Shown: piece after piece, positions 1-7,379 of the stretch
How the letters are laid out: every line of letters begins with the position of its first letter
How positions within the stretch are numbered: position 1 is the stretch's first letter
Assembly (NCBI GenBank): GCA_020437105.1
Contig: JAGQWR010000125.1
Location: forward strand, 1 to 36,549
Source of the DNA: Saprospiraceae bacterium
GTDB lineage: Bacteria > Bacteroidota > Bacteroidia > Chitinophagales > Saprospiraceae
Direction: 5' to 3'
DNA: 36,549 nt
The notes under the pieces: generated by a model
Seen by the model: the letters and a program-made list of their open reading frames with translations, nothing else
The model's database searches: none
What the model was told of the DNA's origin: nothing
Program-made: the position numbers and the translations under genes

Positions 1-8
1 CATAGCCT

Positions 9-90
9 TAGCTATGGCGAGTATTTTTAACGCTGTAGGGCGGAAAAAGAAAAAGATAAAAAGCCCAAACCACTTTCGTTTGGGTATATG
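9..90 (+). repeat. Dispersed repeat, copy A (contains a terminator-like hairpin)
   Basis: From about position 9 (AGCTAT...) to 90 the sequence closely matches 24122-24200, including the block GTAGGGCGG, an A-rich spacer, and AAGCCCAAACCACTTT. Read on the minus strand, it forms a 7-bp stem (CCCAAAC / GTTTGGG, 7-nt loop) followed by CTTTTTATCTTTTT, which looks like an intrinsic terminator facing left. Conservation extends well beyond the hairpin, so it behaves as a repeat family rather than a chance terminator. Confidence 0.7.
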
Positions 91-382
91 CCTGTGTGTT
101 TTTCTATTTGGATGTCTGGAACCATCCGAAATTGAAAAATATGGAAAACACTTTCAACAGCACGAAGATTTTGAAAGCCTGAATCAGGTGGTCAATCTCC
201 TGGAATTAGGCGCAGACACTACCTTTGTGAAAAAGATTCTGGGTGAACCCATTAACATGGGATTTGATTTCAGATATCTGATCGATTCCATTGGTCCGAA
301 TAATTGTGTTGTCGGAGCCGTATTCCATATTGATGAGCAGGGAAAGATAGACCAAAAATGGCTGGATGAAATTTGCGAATAG
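14..382 (+). CDS. Small putative lipoprotein, BamE/SmpA-like fold possible
   Basis: This is a 122-residue ORF. A basic stretch (RKKKKIK, residues 10-16) is followed by a short hydrophobic run and a lipobox-like LFGC with Cys at residue 34, so the product is probably a lipoprotein. The mature part (lineage-specific, about 88 residues) has a 'lG.P' turn, then an aromatic 'DFRYLID' strand and 'VVGAVFHIDEQGKID', a pattern reminiscent of small BamE/SmpA-type lipoproteins; that link is an inference. The unusual point is that the first 25 or so codons lie inside dispersed repeat copy A, so the basic n-region is encoded by repeat DNA. The ATG at 14 is the only ATG before the lipobox in this frame; a TTG at 80 would leave no basic n-region. 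A short hairpin (TAGGC/GCCTA) follows the stop. Confidence 0.55.
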   Translation: MASIFNAVGRKKKKIKSPNHFRLGICLCVFLFGCLEPSEIEKYGKHFQQHEDFESLNQVVNLLELGADTTFVKKILGEPINMGFDFRYLIDSIGPNNCVVGAVFHIDEQGKIDQKWLDEICE

Positions 383-428
383 GCTTTCGCCTAATTTAGA
401 GCTTATTCATCAACATAAAATTTGAACT

Positions 429-770
429 ATGGCTTACAGTGAATTTCTGGCTGACAGAGTTCGGGAAAGACTAAACGGCAAAGGGCTGGTCGAGGAAAAG
501 AAAATGATGGGCGGACTCATTTTCATGGTCAACGAGAAAATGTGCCTTGGCGTTGACATGGACAAACAGAAAAACGAAGACCGACTTATGGTGCGTGTCG
601 GCAAACTCCCCTACGAGCAACTCTTAAATCAAAAAGGAAGCCGGGAAATGAATTTCACCGGAAAACCCATGCGGGGCTTCCTTTTCATCGAACCGGAAGG
701 ATTTGATTCGGAGAGTGATCTCGATTTCTGGGTCGAACGTGCGCTGGAGTTCAATCAAATGATTCCCTGA
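429..770 (+). CDS. TfoX/Sxy family N-terminal domain protein
   Basis: This 113-residue protein consists of the TfoX N-terminal domain alone. The diagnostic pattern runs along its whole length: EEKKMMGGLIFMVNEKMCLGV (about residues 22-42), then 'RLMVRVGKLPYEQLL', 'REMNFTGKPMRGFLFI' and a C-terminal 'WVERALEF' helix. The C-terminal half of the full competence regulator is absent, as in the many stand-alone members found outside Gammaproteobacteria, so a role in competence should not be assumed. The start is an ATG about 45 bp after the preceding stop. The gene stands alone; the next gene has its own promoter. Confidence 0.88.
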   Translation: MAYSEFLADRVRERLNGKGLVEEKKMMGGLIFMVNEKMCLGVDMDKQKNEDRLMVRVGKLPYEQLLNQKGSREMNFTGKPMRGFLFIEPEGFDSESDLDFWVERALEFNQMIP

Positions 771-802
771 CTCCGGATCATTAAAAAGAAACGGTCTGAA
801 AC

Positions 803-833
803 TTGCACCGTATTATTAATCCGCCTAACTTTG
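803..833 (+). promoter_or_regulatory. Bacteroidota-type promoter of the TetR gene
   Basis: A TTG at 803-805 is followed, after 20 bases, by TAACTTTG at 826-833, matching the Bacteroidota consensus (TTG at -33, TAnnTTTG at -7). The predicted transcription start, near 840, falls inside the palindromic operator at 833-848. This argues that translation begins at GTG 866, not at TTG 803. Confidence 0.7.
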
Positions 834-848
834 TAAGTAATTACTCAC
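833..848. promoter_or_regulatory. TetR operator 1 (autoregulatory)
   Basis: GTAAGTAATTACTCAC is a near-perfect inverted repeat (one mismatched pair) placed over the predicted transcription start of the TetR gene. A sister palindrome (1408-1421) with the same GTAAGT...ACTCAC arms precedes the dehydrogenase. The same TetR protein probably binds both. Confidence 0.7.
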
Positions 849-865
849 TTTATGGCAAAGAGCCT

Positions 866-1387
866 GTGACCGATAAGAAAGAAAATATTCTCCTGGCAGC
901 TTTACAACTCTTCTCAAACGAAGGGTACAATGTAGTGCCCACCAGTAAAATTGCCAAACAGGCAGGCGTTTCGGAAGGCTTAATATTCAAGCATTTTGAT
1001 AATAAGAAAGGCCTGCTAGACGCTATTATGGAGGATGCCGAACTTCGAGTCAATCAAGTCTTTGCTCCTGTTTTGTTTGAAACTGATCCTATAAAAACAA
1101 TAAGCAAAATCATAGAAACCCCCTTCAATATTAGGGAGGAAGAGTATAACTATTGGCGCTTACAGTTTAAATTAAAATGGGAAACGGAGTATTATAATCC
1201 CCAAAAGATGAAGCCTATTATTGATAAGCTCCAATGGGCCTTTTCAGAACTGGGATACAAGGATCCTCAAAATGAAGCGGAACTTTTATCACAAATTGTA
1301 GAATCTGTTTCCGTCAATATTCTTCGAGAAGGTCTGAAAAGCCAACTCAAATTCAAATCCTTTTTACAACAGAAATACAAGGTTTAA
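866..1387 (+). CDS. TetR/AcrR family transcriptional repressor
   Basis: The N-terminal helix-turn-helix is typical of TetR: 'ILLAALQLFSNEGY', then 'TSKIAKQAGVSEGLIFKHF' and 'NKKGLLDAIM', all within the first 55 residues from GTG 866. The remaining 110 residues or so are the variable ligand-binding and dimerisation half, so the ligand cannot be predicted. The frame is open back to TTG 803, but that TTG is better explained as the -33 promoter element and the operator at 833-848 would then be inside the coding region; GTG 866 gives MTDKKENILL..., a normal TetR beginning, and a 173-residue protein. The dehydrogenase gene follows after 41 bp and carries the same palindrome, so the regulator most likely represses itself and that enzyme. 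Confidence 0.87.
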   Translation: MTDKKENILLAALQLFSNEGYNVVPTSKIAKQAGVSEGLIFKHFDNKKGLLDAIMEDAELRVNQVFAPVLFETDPIKTISKIIETPFNIREEEYNYWRLQFKLKWETEYYNPQKMKPIIDKLQWAFSELGYKDPQNEAELLSQIVESVSVNILREGLKSQLKFKSFLQQKYKV

Positions 1388-1407
1388 AAAAAATAATTCA
1401 AAAATAA

Positions 1408-1421
1408 AGTAAGTACTCACT
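1408..1421. promoter_or_regulatory. TetR operator 2, upstream of the dehydrogenase
   Basis: AGTAAGTACTCACT is an inverted repeat with one mismatched pair, 7 bp before the dehydrogenase ATG at 1429. It shares both arms with operator 1 at 833-848. No convincing TAnnTTTG element lies in this 41-bp gap, so it could act as a roadblock within a shared transcript or on a weak second promoter. Confidence 0.65.
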
Positions 1422-1428
1422 AAAATAC

Positions 1429-2262
1429 ATGCAAATGAATACCAAGAAAACAATCCTAATCACAGGCGCTAGTTCCGGAATGGGTAAAGAGACAGCCCTT
1501 CATCTCATAAAAGAAGGACATACCGTTTATGGCGCCGCACGGCGGATCGAGCAAATGCAGGATCTCTTGCAGGCAGGCGGAAACGCCATCAAAATGGATG
1601 TCACAAACGAGGACCAGGTTATTGCTTGCGTGCAGCAGATCATACACGAACAGGGTAAAATTGATGTATTAATCAACAATGCCGGCTACGGCTTATACGG
1701 AGCCGTAGAAGATATTTCGATGGCAGATGCCCACAAGCAATTTGATGTAAATATTTTCGGCCTGGCTCGTATCACTAAGGAAGTACTCCCACACATGCGC
1801 GCCGCAAAAAGCGGAACGATCATTAATGTGTCCTCCATGGGTGGAAAAATATACACCCCGCTTGGAGCCTGGTACCATGCTACAAAACATGCATTGGAAG
1901 GATGGAGTGATTGTTTGCGGCTGGAGTTAAAGCAATTTAATATCCATGTAGTTATTGTCGAGCCCGGAGCCATTGCCACCGAATTTGGAGATGTTGTTTA
2001 CGAACCAATGCTCCAAAATTCCGGACAAGGTCCTTACAGCAAATTGGCGCAATCTGTAGCAAAAGCGACGAAAGAGATTTACTCGAAGCCAAACGCAGCT
2101 TCCCCGTCATCGGTGATCGCTAAGGTAATGTCCAAAGCAATCAACTCAAAAAGACCAAAAACCCGATATGTAGCAGGTAAAATGGCAAAACCCCTAATGT
2201 TTATTCGTAAATATTTTGGCGACCGGATATTTGATGCTGCCGTTATGAGCCAGACGAAGTAA
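1429..2262 (+). CDS. Short-chain dehydrogenase/reductase (classical SDR)
   Basis: The protein has the full set of classical SDR landmarks: the nucleotide-binding TGASSGMG (residues 12-19), an Arg pair in 'YGAARR' (34-39) suggesting NADP preference, NNAG (83-86), Ser136 in NVSS, and the catalytic Tyr149/Lys153 in YHATK. At 277 residues it is the usual length, with an extended C-terminal substrate lid. Two ATGs (1429 and 1435) are possible starts; both keep the Rossmann fold. It is probably controlled by the preceding TetR regulator through the palindrome at 1408-1421. The substrate is unknown; family members of this shape act on small carbonyls, steroids or lipids. Confidence 0.93.
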   Translation: MQMNTKKTILITGASSGMGKETALHLIKEGHTVYGAARRIEQMQDLLQAGGNAIKMDVTNEDQVIACVQQIIHEQGKIDVLINNAGYGLYGAVEDISMADAHKQFDVNIFGLARITKEVLPHMRAAKSGTIINVSSMGGKIYTPLGAWYHATKHALEGWSDCLRLELKQFNIHVVIVEPGAIATEFGDVVYEPMLQNSGQGPYSKLAQSVAKATKEIYSKPNAASPSSVIAKVMSKAINSKRPKTRYVAGKMAKPLMFIRKYFGDRIFDAAVMSQTK

Positions 2263-2300
2263 TTTTTTGGCAGGTTGCTGCTCCTGTGGCACGCTAAATA

Positions 2301-2504
2301 GAATTCTTAAGTCTTAATTTTCAATTAAATACTAACCCACTGAAAAACTAACCCACTAACCCACTAACCCACAGGACCACTATCAAATTCTTAAGTCTTA
2401 ATTTTGAATTTTGAATTTTGAATTAGATACTAACCCACAGAAAAACTAACCCACTTACCCACCGGATCACCCCCGATAACTATCGGGGCACAGAATCACT
2501 CCCA
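2301..2504. repeat. Composite intergenic repeat with period-8 CACnnnnn array
   Basis: Two tandem modules about 84 bp apart each begin AATTCTTAAGTCTTAATTTT (2302 and 2386) and run into octamers kept in strict 8-base phase: TACTAACC, CACTGAAA, AACTAACC, CACTAACC (twice), CACAGGAC, CACTATCA from 2330 to 2385, and TACTAACC, CACAGAAA, AACTAACC, CACTTACC, CACCGGAT from 2428 to 2467. A GC hairpin interrupts at 2471-2488, after which CACAGAAT and CACTCCCA resume at 2489. The same modules recur at the right end of the window. No gene lies in this stretch. Confidence 0.85.
2471..2488. repeat. CCCCGATA/TATCGGGG hairpin
   Basis: This is a perfect 8-bp inverted repeat around AC. A half-copy, GCTATCGGGA, follows at about 2508. 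It lies just beyond the stop of the minus-strand Nudix-like gene and could help end that transcript, although no U-tract follows on either strand. GATAGCTATC-type hairpins also occur near 22670 and 24125. Confidence 0.55.
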
Positions 2505-2519
2505 AAAGCTATCGGGACA

Positions 2520-2948
2520 CTACATATACTTCGTCAGATTCCGATCAATCAAAATCTCCTTGAGCTCTTTGAGTTGGTCATATTGATGCGGCAACACTTT
2601 TTTGAATGCATCCTTTACCGCCACAAAAGCCCCTTTCTCCATCATATCCGGAATCAATTGCTTGATCGTGTCCTTCATATACCGCATATCATGGCGAATA
2701 ATGGACTTCATGGATGGGATATCGTGCCAATCACCTTCCACTGCATAAGCCTGTTCGAAGATACCCTCCTGCTCTACCGGATCAAGCTCTATAATGCCAT
2801 CACCTGCCGCCAAAGCCTCCGGAGCAATTTGCTCTAAGGTACCTTTCGGAAGTTGCCAGACCTTATCGTCCAGCTTAAGCAAAAAGACTTCCAATCCATT
2901 ATCGCGCATACGATAAATGATCAGATTCGAATCTTTTGAATTGCTCAT
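2520..2948 (-). CDS. Nudix-fold-like protein without a recognisable Nudix box
   Basis: From the ATG at 2948 this is a 142-residue protein. Residues 8-35 read 'LIIYRMRDNGLEVFLLK' and 'VWQLPKGTLE', exactly the first strands and the LPKG turn that precede the catalytic helix in Nudix hydrolases, but the G-x5-E-x7-RE-x-EE-x-G box that should follow is not present. It may be a non-catalytic relative or a different member of the fold. The C-terminal half is helical and charged. The frame is open to 3068, but a good promoter at 2976-3004 lies inside that extension, so ATG 2948 is preferred. It is transcribed toward the dehydrogenase gene and separated from it by repeat DNA. Confidence 0.6.
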   Translation of the reverse strand: MSNSKDSNLIIYRMRDNGLEVFLLKLDDKVWQLPKGTLEQIAPEALAAGDGIIELDPVEQEGIFEQAYAVEGDWHDIPSMKSIIRHDMRYMKDTIKQLIPDMMEKGAFVAVKDAFKKVLPHQYDQLKELKEILIDRNLTKYM

Positions 2949-2975
2949 AAGTAATTGAGTTAATAAAAAGTTGAC

Positions 2976-3004
2976 CAAAGGTAAACAATCGACTCTAATT
3001 TCAA
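2976..3004 (-). promoter_or_regulatory. Bacteroidota-type promoter of the Nudix-like gene
   Basis: On the minus strand, TTG (3004-3002), 18 bases, then TACCTTTG (2983-2976). It lies 28 bp before the ATG at 2948 and fixes that start over the longer open frame. Confidence 0.6.
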
Positions 3005-3138
3005 CGGGCCCCTTTAAAAGGATCGTTTCGAGGTTAAAAACAGTATTTGTCTTAAAAGGTTCATGCAAGATTCACTGCGCGAAGGTTTAACGCGTTTGAA
3101 TCGTTATTGCCGGTTATTCGTCTCAGACGAATTTATTG

Positions 3139-3280
3139 ACCCTCGACCTTAGACCCTAGACTGAGGCGAAGCCTCAAAACCCTCCTTAATAGACCAAAGC
3201 CGAAGGCATTAGACCCACCGGTGAAGCCGAATAGACCAAAAGGGCTAAAAGCCCTAATAGACCCTAGACCCTCGACAGGC
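3139..3280. repeat. TAGACC word array interleaved with mini-hairpins
   Basis: Six exact copies of TAGACC (3150, 3190, 3210, 3232, 3258, 3265) alternate with short inverted repeats, each different: TGAGGC-gaa-GCCTCA (3162-3176), GCC-gaa-GGC (about 3199-3207) and AGGGCT-aaa-AGCCCT (3240-3254). CCTCGAC occurs at both ends (3141 and about 3270). There is no open reading frame and no tandem unit of constant length. The rest of the gap, 3300-3350, is A-rich with repeated ACTCAA words. Confidence 0.75.
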
Positions 3281-3302
3281 ACCAGCCCCTCCAATCCCCA
3301 CA

Positions 3303-3350
3303 TCCAAAAAAAAAACTCAAACGCACACCCAAACTCAAACTCAAACTACC
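3303..3350. repeat. A-tract and CAAACT short repeat
   Basis: A run of eleven A residues is followed by several near-tandem AAACTCA words, ending 23 bp before the helicase ATG. It is a simple-sequence tract in the promoter region of the helicase gene. A TATGTTTG at 3372-3379 resembles a -7 element but has no well-spaced TTG upstream and overlaps the first ATG. Confidence 0.5.
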
Positions 3351-3372
3351 TCTTTTGCGAGTTTGATCCTTT

Positions 3373-6300
3373 ATGTTTGCATTTACAACGATAATTATGA
3401 AAGAAGCGGCCATTGCAAAATGGTTTTACCTGGAATTAAAAAAGGTGGAATCAGATCAGGAGTTGGATGCCTCCGATCGATCAGTAGCCCTTTTTACGCT
3501 CTTTCGGCGAATGTTATTGGAACGCACACAGGGAGACTTGCTCTATTTTAGCACATTGTTTGCCAGAATGGCCTATGGTTTTCAACGCTATTCGGTCGAA
3601 AGACCCCTCCAACAATACCTGCATCGCTGGCGAAGGTGGATGCAAAACCCACAAAGACAGGATAAAAAATTACCCGAAACGCTCGACGAGTTAGCCACTG
3701 CTTTTGCCCAGATTATTCGGGCATTTTACGAGCAGCCGTTTCCGGAAGACGCCCCTGCACATTGGGATGCCCCCATATCCCAGACCTCCAAATCCGGCGA
3801 GATCATCTCTTTTCAAAAACACCTCCGGGTTGTCATCTTAGAAAAAAATGAAGCCAGCTCCGAACTGGTAGGCATTCCGGATTCAGACCATAACAAACGT
3901 ATTCGAATCCGGTATAACCTGACCGATCGGAACGAAGTATTCAATAAAAATATTCGGGAGATTGGACGCAGTTTTGCTTTTCCGGTTTCATTACAACTAA
4001 TTGATATTGAGATCGATAAAGAGGGAGTGCATCGACCTGCAGCCTTTGTTTTAGAGCCCGATTTCCTGATTGATGTTACGGCTATTGCCGAATGTTTTAA
4101 AGATAAACGTACCGACCCTGCCCTCTTTCTGATCCATAAGTTTTTACCCATGCGGGTAAATAAATACCTGCTTACAGGGCACCTTGCCAATTTCTTTCTG
4201 GATGAATTACTGGCCAGGCCGGAAGCTACGTTTCAGGAACTGCTGCCCCAGGTTTTCCGCTTAAACCCAATCGGGTTTTGCCTGCTTTCCGATCAGGAAA
4301 TTCTGGAAATCCGGTCCTGGGCTGTTCGGCATTATCAAACCCTTCGGGAGATGGCGGTCTCTGGATTTAAAGCCGAAGGCATTGATCCAAAAAACTGCTC
4401 CCTGGAACCTACCTTCCTCTCCATGGAATACGGATTACAAGGGCGCCTCGACATCTTCCACCGAAGCCAGGAAAACCCGGTGATCGTCGAATTAAAAAGC
4501 GGTAAAGCCTTTCGGCCTAACACCTATGGCCTGTCGGATAATCACTACGTGCAAACCCTACTCTACGATTTATTGATCCGGTCTGCATTTGGCGAAAAAA
4601 CCGATCCTAAAAAATATATTCTATACTCCGGTGAGCAGATGAGTCCATTGCGGTATGCACCCCGAGCCATCGCCCAGCAATACGAGGCACTGGAGGTTCG
4701 AAACAACCTCATCAGCCTCGAGCGTCGACTTGCCAATACCTTTGCCAATGACCCCGAAGCGAACTTACTGCAGAGTCCGGCGGCCATCCTGTTTCACCAT
4801 TTAAGCAAAGCACATTTACCCCATTTTAATGGCTTTGCCGAGCGTGATCTCACTCGTTTTGAGACTACTTTCAAGCAGCTAAATCCCATAGAGAAAAAAT
4901 ACTTCCTGGCCTTCACCGGCTTTATTGCCCGTGAACACAGATTAGCCAAATCGGGCGATGATCAATTAGAAGGAGTCAACGGACAAGCCGGATTGTGGCT
5001 CAATGGTATTGAAGAAAAAGAACAATCCTTTTCGATACTGCGGCACTTACAACTGCTCGAAAACCAGGCCGAAGCCGAAGAGCCCAAACTGCGCTTCAAA
5101 AGATCAACAGACAAAAAAGATGCCCTGGCCAATTTCCGTACAGGTGATATTGGGGTGTTATATCCTGGTGGCCAACACCCGCTGCGCAATCAATTATTCA
5201 AATGCATTATTCTCTCCATCGACTCCGAGCACCTGGAGGTCCGCCTGCGATCCCGGGTTTTTAACCAACAGATTTTTGAGGAATTCCCACATTGGAGCCT
5301 GGAACCCGACCTCATTGATAGTAGCTTTACGGGCATGTATCGCTCTTTATTCGCTTTCGCGGAAGCAAGCCCAAATCAGCGAAACCGGATGCTTACCAGA
5401 AGAGCACCCGAAAAACCGGCAAACACACCCAATATCGTTGCAAAAGGCATGACAGCCGACCAGGCCAGAATTCTTTCCCGCATGCTGGCCGCGCCAGACT
5501 ACTTCTTACTCTGGGGTCCGCCGGGAACAGGCAAAACCAGCGTCATGATCCGGGAGCTGGTACGCTACCTGTGGGAGCACAGCAACGAGCAAATTCTCCT
5601 GCTGGCCTACACCAATCGGGCCGTTGACGAAATTTGTGCCGCAGTAGAATCAGTTGGTGCAGGCATGCGGGATGCCTACATCCGAATTGGCTCCCGTTAT
5701 TCCTGCGGAAAAGACTTTCAGGAACAATTACTGGAGGAGAAGATAAAAGATATTCAAACCCGGAAAGCCCTGATTGAAACACTAAAACAACATCGAATTT
5801 ATATCGGCACCCTTGCTTCCTGGTATGGAAAAAAAGACCTGCAGGAAATCCTTTCCTTCGACCGGATCGTGATTGACGAGGCTTCCCAAATTCTCGAACC
5901 CATGCTGGCCGGCCTGCTACCGGGATTTAAACGCTTTATTCTTATAGGAGACCACCAGCAATTACCTGCCGTGGTTACGCAAGGCCACGAACATTCAGAG
6001 GTAGTCGATCCCGATCTCCGGGAACTGGGTTTGACCAATATGCGTAACTCACTTTTCGAACGGATGTACCTCCAGGCAATCCAACAAAACTGGGATTGGG
6101 CTTACGATCAACTCCGTTTTCAAGGCCGGATGCATGTAGATGTAATGACCTTTCCCAACCAGCATTTTTACCAGCAATTGCTCCAAATTTTACCGGAGGA
6201 AATCCAATCCAGATCCAGGCAATTATCAGCGCTTCCCTGGAAACTGACTACTCATAAAAAGCTTGGAACAGATCGCCTCATCTTTATACCCACTGCCCTA

Positions 6301-6747
6301 AACCTGGAAAGTAAAGGCCAAAAAACCAATAGAGCCGAAGCAGAGGAAGTGGTAAAACTCATCCAAACCTTTTTGGAGGTCTTTGCGGAATGTGGATATG
6401 AGGTCAGACAAGACACCATCGGTGTCATCACGCCCTACCGCGCCCAGATTGCCCTAATCAGAGACCTGATCAGACAGGCCGACATGGACCCTGACCTGTT
6501 TACCATTGATACAGTGGAACGCTATCAGGGAGGTGCACGCGATGTCATCCTTTTATCCCTTTGCACCAATAGTCAGGACCAGCTGCAGGCATTGGTTTCG
6601 CTGTCTGATGAGGGCGTGGATCGCAAGTTAAATGTAGCCCTTACCCGTGCGCGCGAACAAATCGTAGTGGTTGGAAACCCGGAAGTGCTATCCGGAAATG
6701 CCACCTACCGGGCTCTAATAGAAGCAGGAACCCAAAAATCGGACTAA
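3373..6747 (+). CDS. Dna2-like PD-(D/E)XK nuclease fused to SF1 helicase
   Basis: This 1124-residue protein joins two DNA-processing modules. An N-terminal Cas4/RecB-type nuclease shows His269, G-x-L-D360, E373-x-K375 and QTLLY (394-398), the His...Asp...ExK...QxxxY order of active PD-(D/E)XK enzymes. A C-terminal superfamily 1B helicase follows: GPPGTGKT (715-722), DEAS (835-838), GDHQQLP (859-865), 'VITPYRAQ' (1018-1025), 'TVERYQGGARDVI' (1047-1059) and 'LNVALTRAR' (1087-1095). This is the domain order of Dna2. The four iron-sulphur cysteines that flank the nuclease in Dna2 are not evident. The first 250 residues match nothing I recognise. ATG 3397 is an alternative start. The gene is alone on its strand and its end overlaps queE by 4 bp. 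Roles in end processing, recombination or defence are all possible. Confidence 0.88.
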   Translation: MFAFTTIIMKEAAIAKWFYLELKKVESDQELDASDRSVALFTLFRRMLLERTQGDLLYFSTLFARMAYGFQRYSVERPLQQYLHRWRRWMQNPQRQDKKLPETLDELATAFAQIIRAFYEQPFPEDAPAHWDAPISQTSKSGEIISFQKHLRVVILEKNEASSELVGIPDSDHNKRIRIRYNLTDRNEVFNKNIREIGRSFAFPVSLQLIDIEIDKEGVHRPAAFVLEPDFLIDVTAIAECFKDKRTDPALFLIHKFLPMRVNKYLLTGHLANFFLDELLARPEATFQELLPQVFRLNPIGFCLLSDQEILEIRSWAVRHYQTLREMAVSGFKAEGIDPKNCSLEPTFLSMEYGLQGRLDIFHRSQENPVIVELKSGKAFRPNTYGLSDNHYVQTLLYDLLIRSAFGEKTDPKKYILYSGEQMSPLRYAPRAIAQQYEALEVRNNLISLERRLANTFANDPEANLLQSPAAILFHHLSKAHLPHFNGFAERDLTRFETTFKQLNPIEKKYFLAFTGFIAREHRLAKSGDDQLEGVNGQAGLWLNGIEEKEQSFSILRHLQLLENQAEAEEPKLRFKRSTDKKDALANFRTGDIGVLYPGGQHPLRNQLFKCIILSIDSEHLEVRLRSRVFNQQIFEEFPHWSLEPDLIDSSFTGMYRSLFAFAEASPNQRNRMLTRRAPEKPANTPNIVAKGMTADQARILSRMLAAPDYFLLWGPPGTGKTSVMIRELVRYLWEHSNEQILLLAYTNRAVDEICAAVESVGAGMRDAYIRIGSRYSCGKDFQEQLLEEKIKDIQTRKALIETLKQHRIYIGTLASWYGKKDLQEILSFDRIVIDEASQILEPMLAGLLPGFKRFILIGDHQQLPAVVTQGHEHSEVVDPDLRELGLTNMRNSLFERMYLQAIQQNWDWAYDQLRFQGRMHVDVMTFPNQHFYQQLLQILPEEIQSRSRQLSALPWKLTTHKKLGTDRLIFIPTALNLESKGQKTNRAEAEEVVKLIQTFLEVFAECGYEVRQDTIGVITPYRAQIALIRDLIRQADMDPDLFTIDTVERYQGGARDVILLSLCTNSQDQLQALVSLSDEGVDRKLNVALTRAREQIVVVGNPEVLSGNATYRALIEAGTQKSD

Positions 6748-7379
6748 TCTATTCCTATAAATTTATGCGTTTGCAGACTGAGTCTCCATTGGGGATGTTG
6801 GAGACAGTATTCTACGGTGCGCTTTGTGTTTTCTTTGGCACTTAAACCATCCATTGGCTGGAGGTAAAAGTGCTCAAAATCCAACGCTTCATAAAGAGGA
6901 GGCATAGCAGCAGCTTGCGGGAAAACCAATTTCAATTCGTTTCCCTTTTGCAGAATTAATTCCGAACCTGCCTTCGGAGAAACACAAATCCAATCAATAC
7001 CGGCTGGCGGAAGAATGGTTCCATTTGTTTCAACGCCAATTTCCAAATGAAGCTGGTGAAAAGCATCAACCAATAATTCGTCCAACTGCAACAGGGGTTC
7101 TCCTCCCGTACATACCACATAGGGCTTTCCGGGCAATTCATCCGGCCACAAGCTCAGGACCTTACTTGCCAGTTCGGTAGCTGAATAACGACCACCTGCC
7201 ACCCCATCGGTTCCGATAAAATCTGTATCGCAAAACTGGCATATGGCCTTGTCCCGATCTTCTTCCCGGCCACTCCACAAATTACATCCTGTGAACCGGC
7301 AGAAAACGGCAGGCCTGCCTGTATGCGCACCTTCCCCCTGAAGGGTATAATATATTTCCTTGACCTTATATTTTTTCAT
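6744..7379 (-). CDS. queE: 7-carboxy-7-deazaguanine synthase (radical SAM)
   Basis: QueE converts 6-carboxytetrahydropterin to 7-carboxy-7-deazaguanine in the queuosine/preQ0 pathway. The N-terminus (KVKEIYYTLQGEGAHTGRPA) is the family signature, and the radical-SAM cluster cysteines occur in the longer CX14CX2C spacing (Cys33, Cys48, Cys51), as in the Proteobacterial type. 'CTGGEPLLQ' and 'VETNGT' are the SAM-binding strands. The length of 211 residues is normal. The ATG overlaps the stop of ridA by 4 bp (ATGA), indicating translational coupling. No other queuosine gene is in the window. The stop overlaps the end of the convergent helicase gene. Confidence 0.95.
   Translation of the reverse strand: MKKYKVKEIYYTLQGEGAHTGRPAVFCRFTGCNLWSGREEDRDKAICQFCDTDFIGTDGVAGGRYSATELASKVLSLWPDELPGKPYVVCTGGEPLLQLDELLVDAFHQLHLEIGVETNGTILPPAGIDWICVSPKAGSELILQKGNELKLVFPQAAAMPPLYEALDFEHFYLQPMDGLSAKENTKRTVEYCLQHPQWRLSLQTHKFIGID

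Noticed and set aside
429..770. Competence regulator TfoX/Sxy
   Set aside because: Only the N-terminal domain is present; competence control needs the full protein and its partner genes, so no role is claimed.
803..865. TetR start at TTG 803
   Set aside because: The TTG coincides with the -33 element of a well-formed promoter, and the extension has no TetR-like content.
2949..3068. N-terminal extension of the Nudix-like protein
   Set aside because: It contains the gene's own promoter (2976-3004), so ATG 2948 is preferred.
5003..5452. 149-residue frame inside the helicase gene
   Set aside because: It is out of frame with a strongly supported helicase; there are no domains and no promoter.
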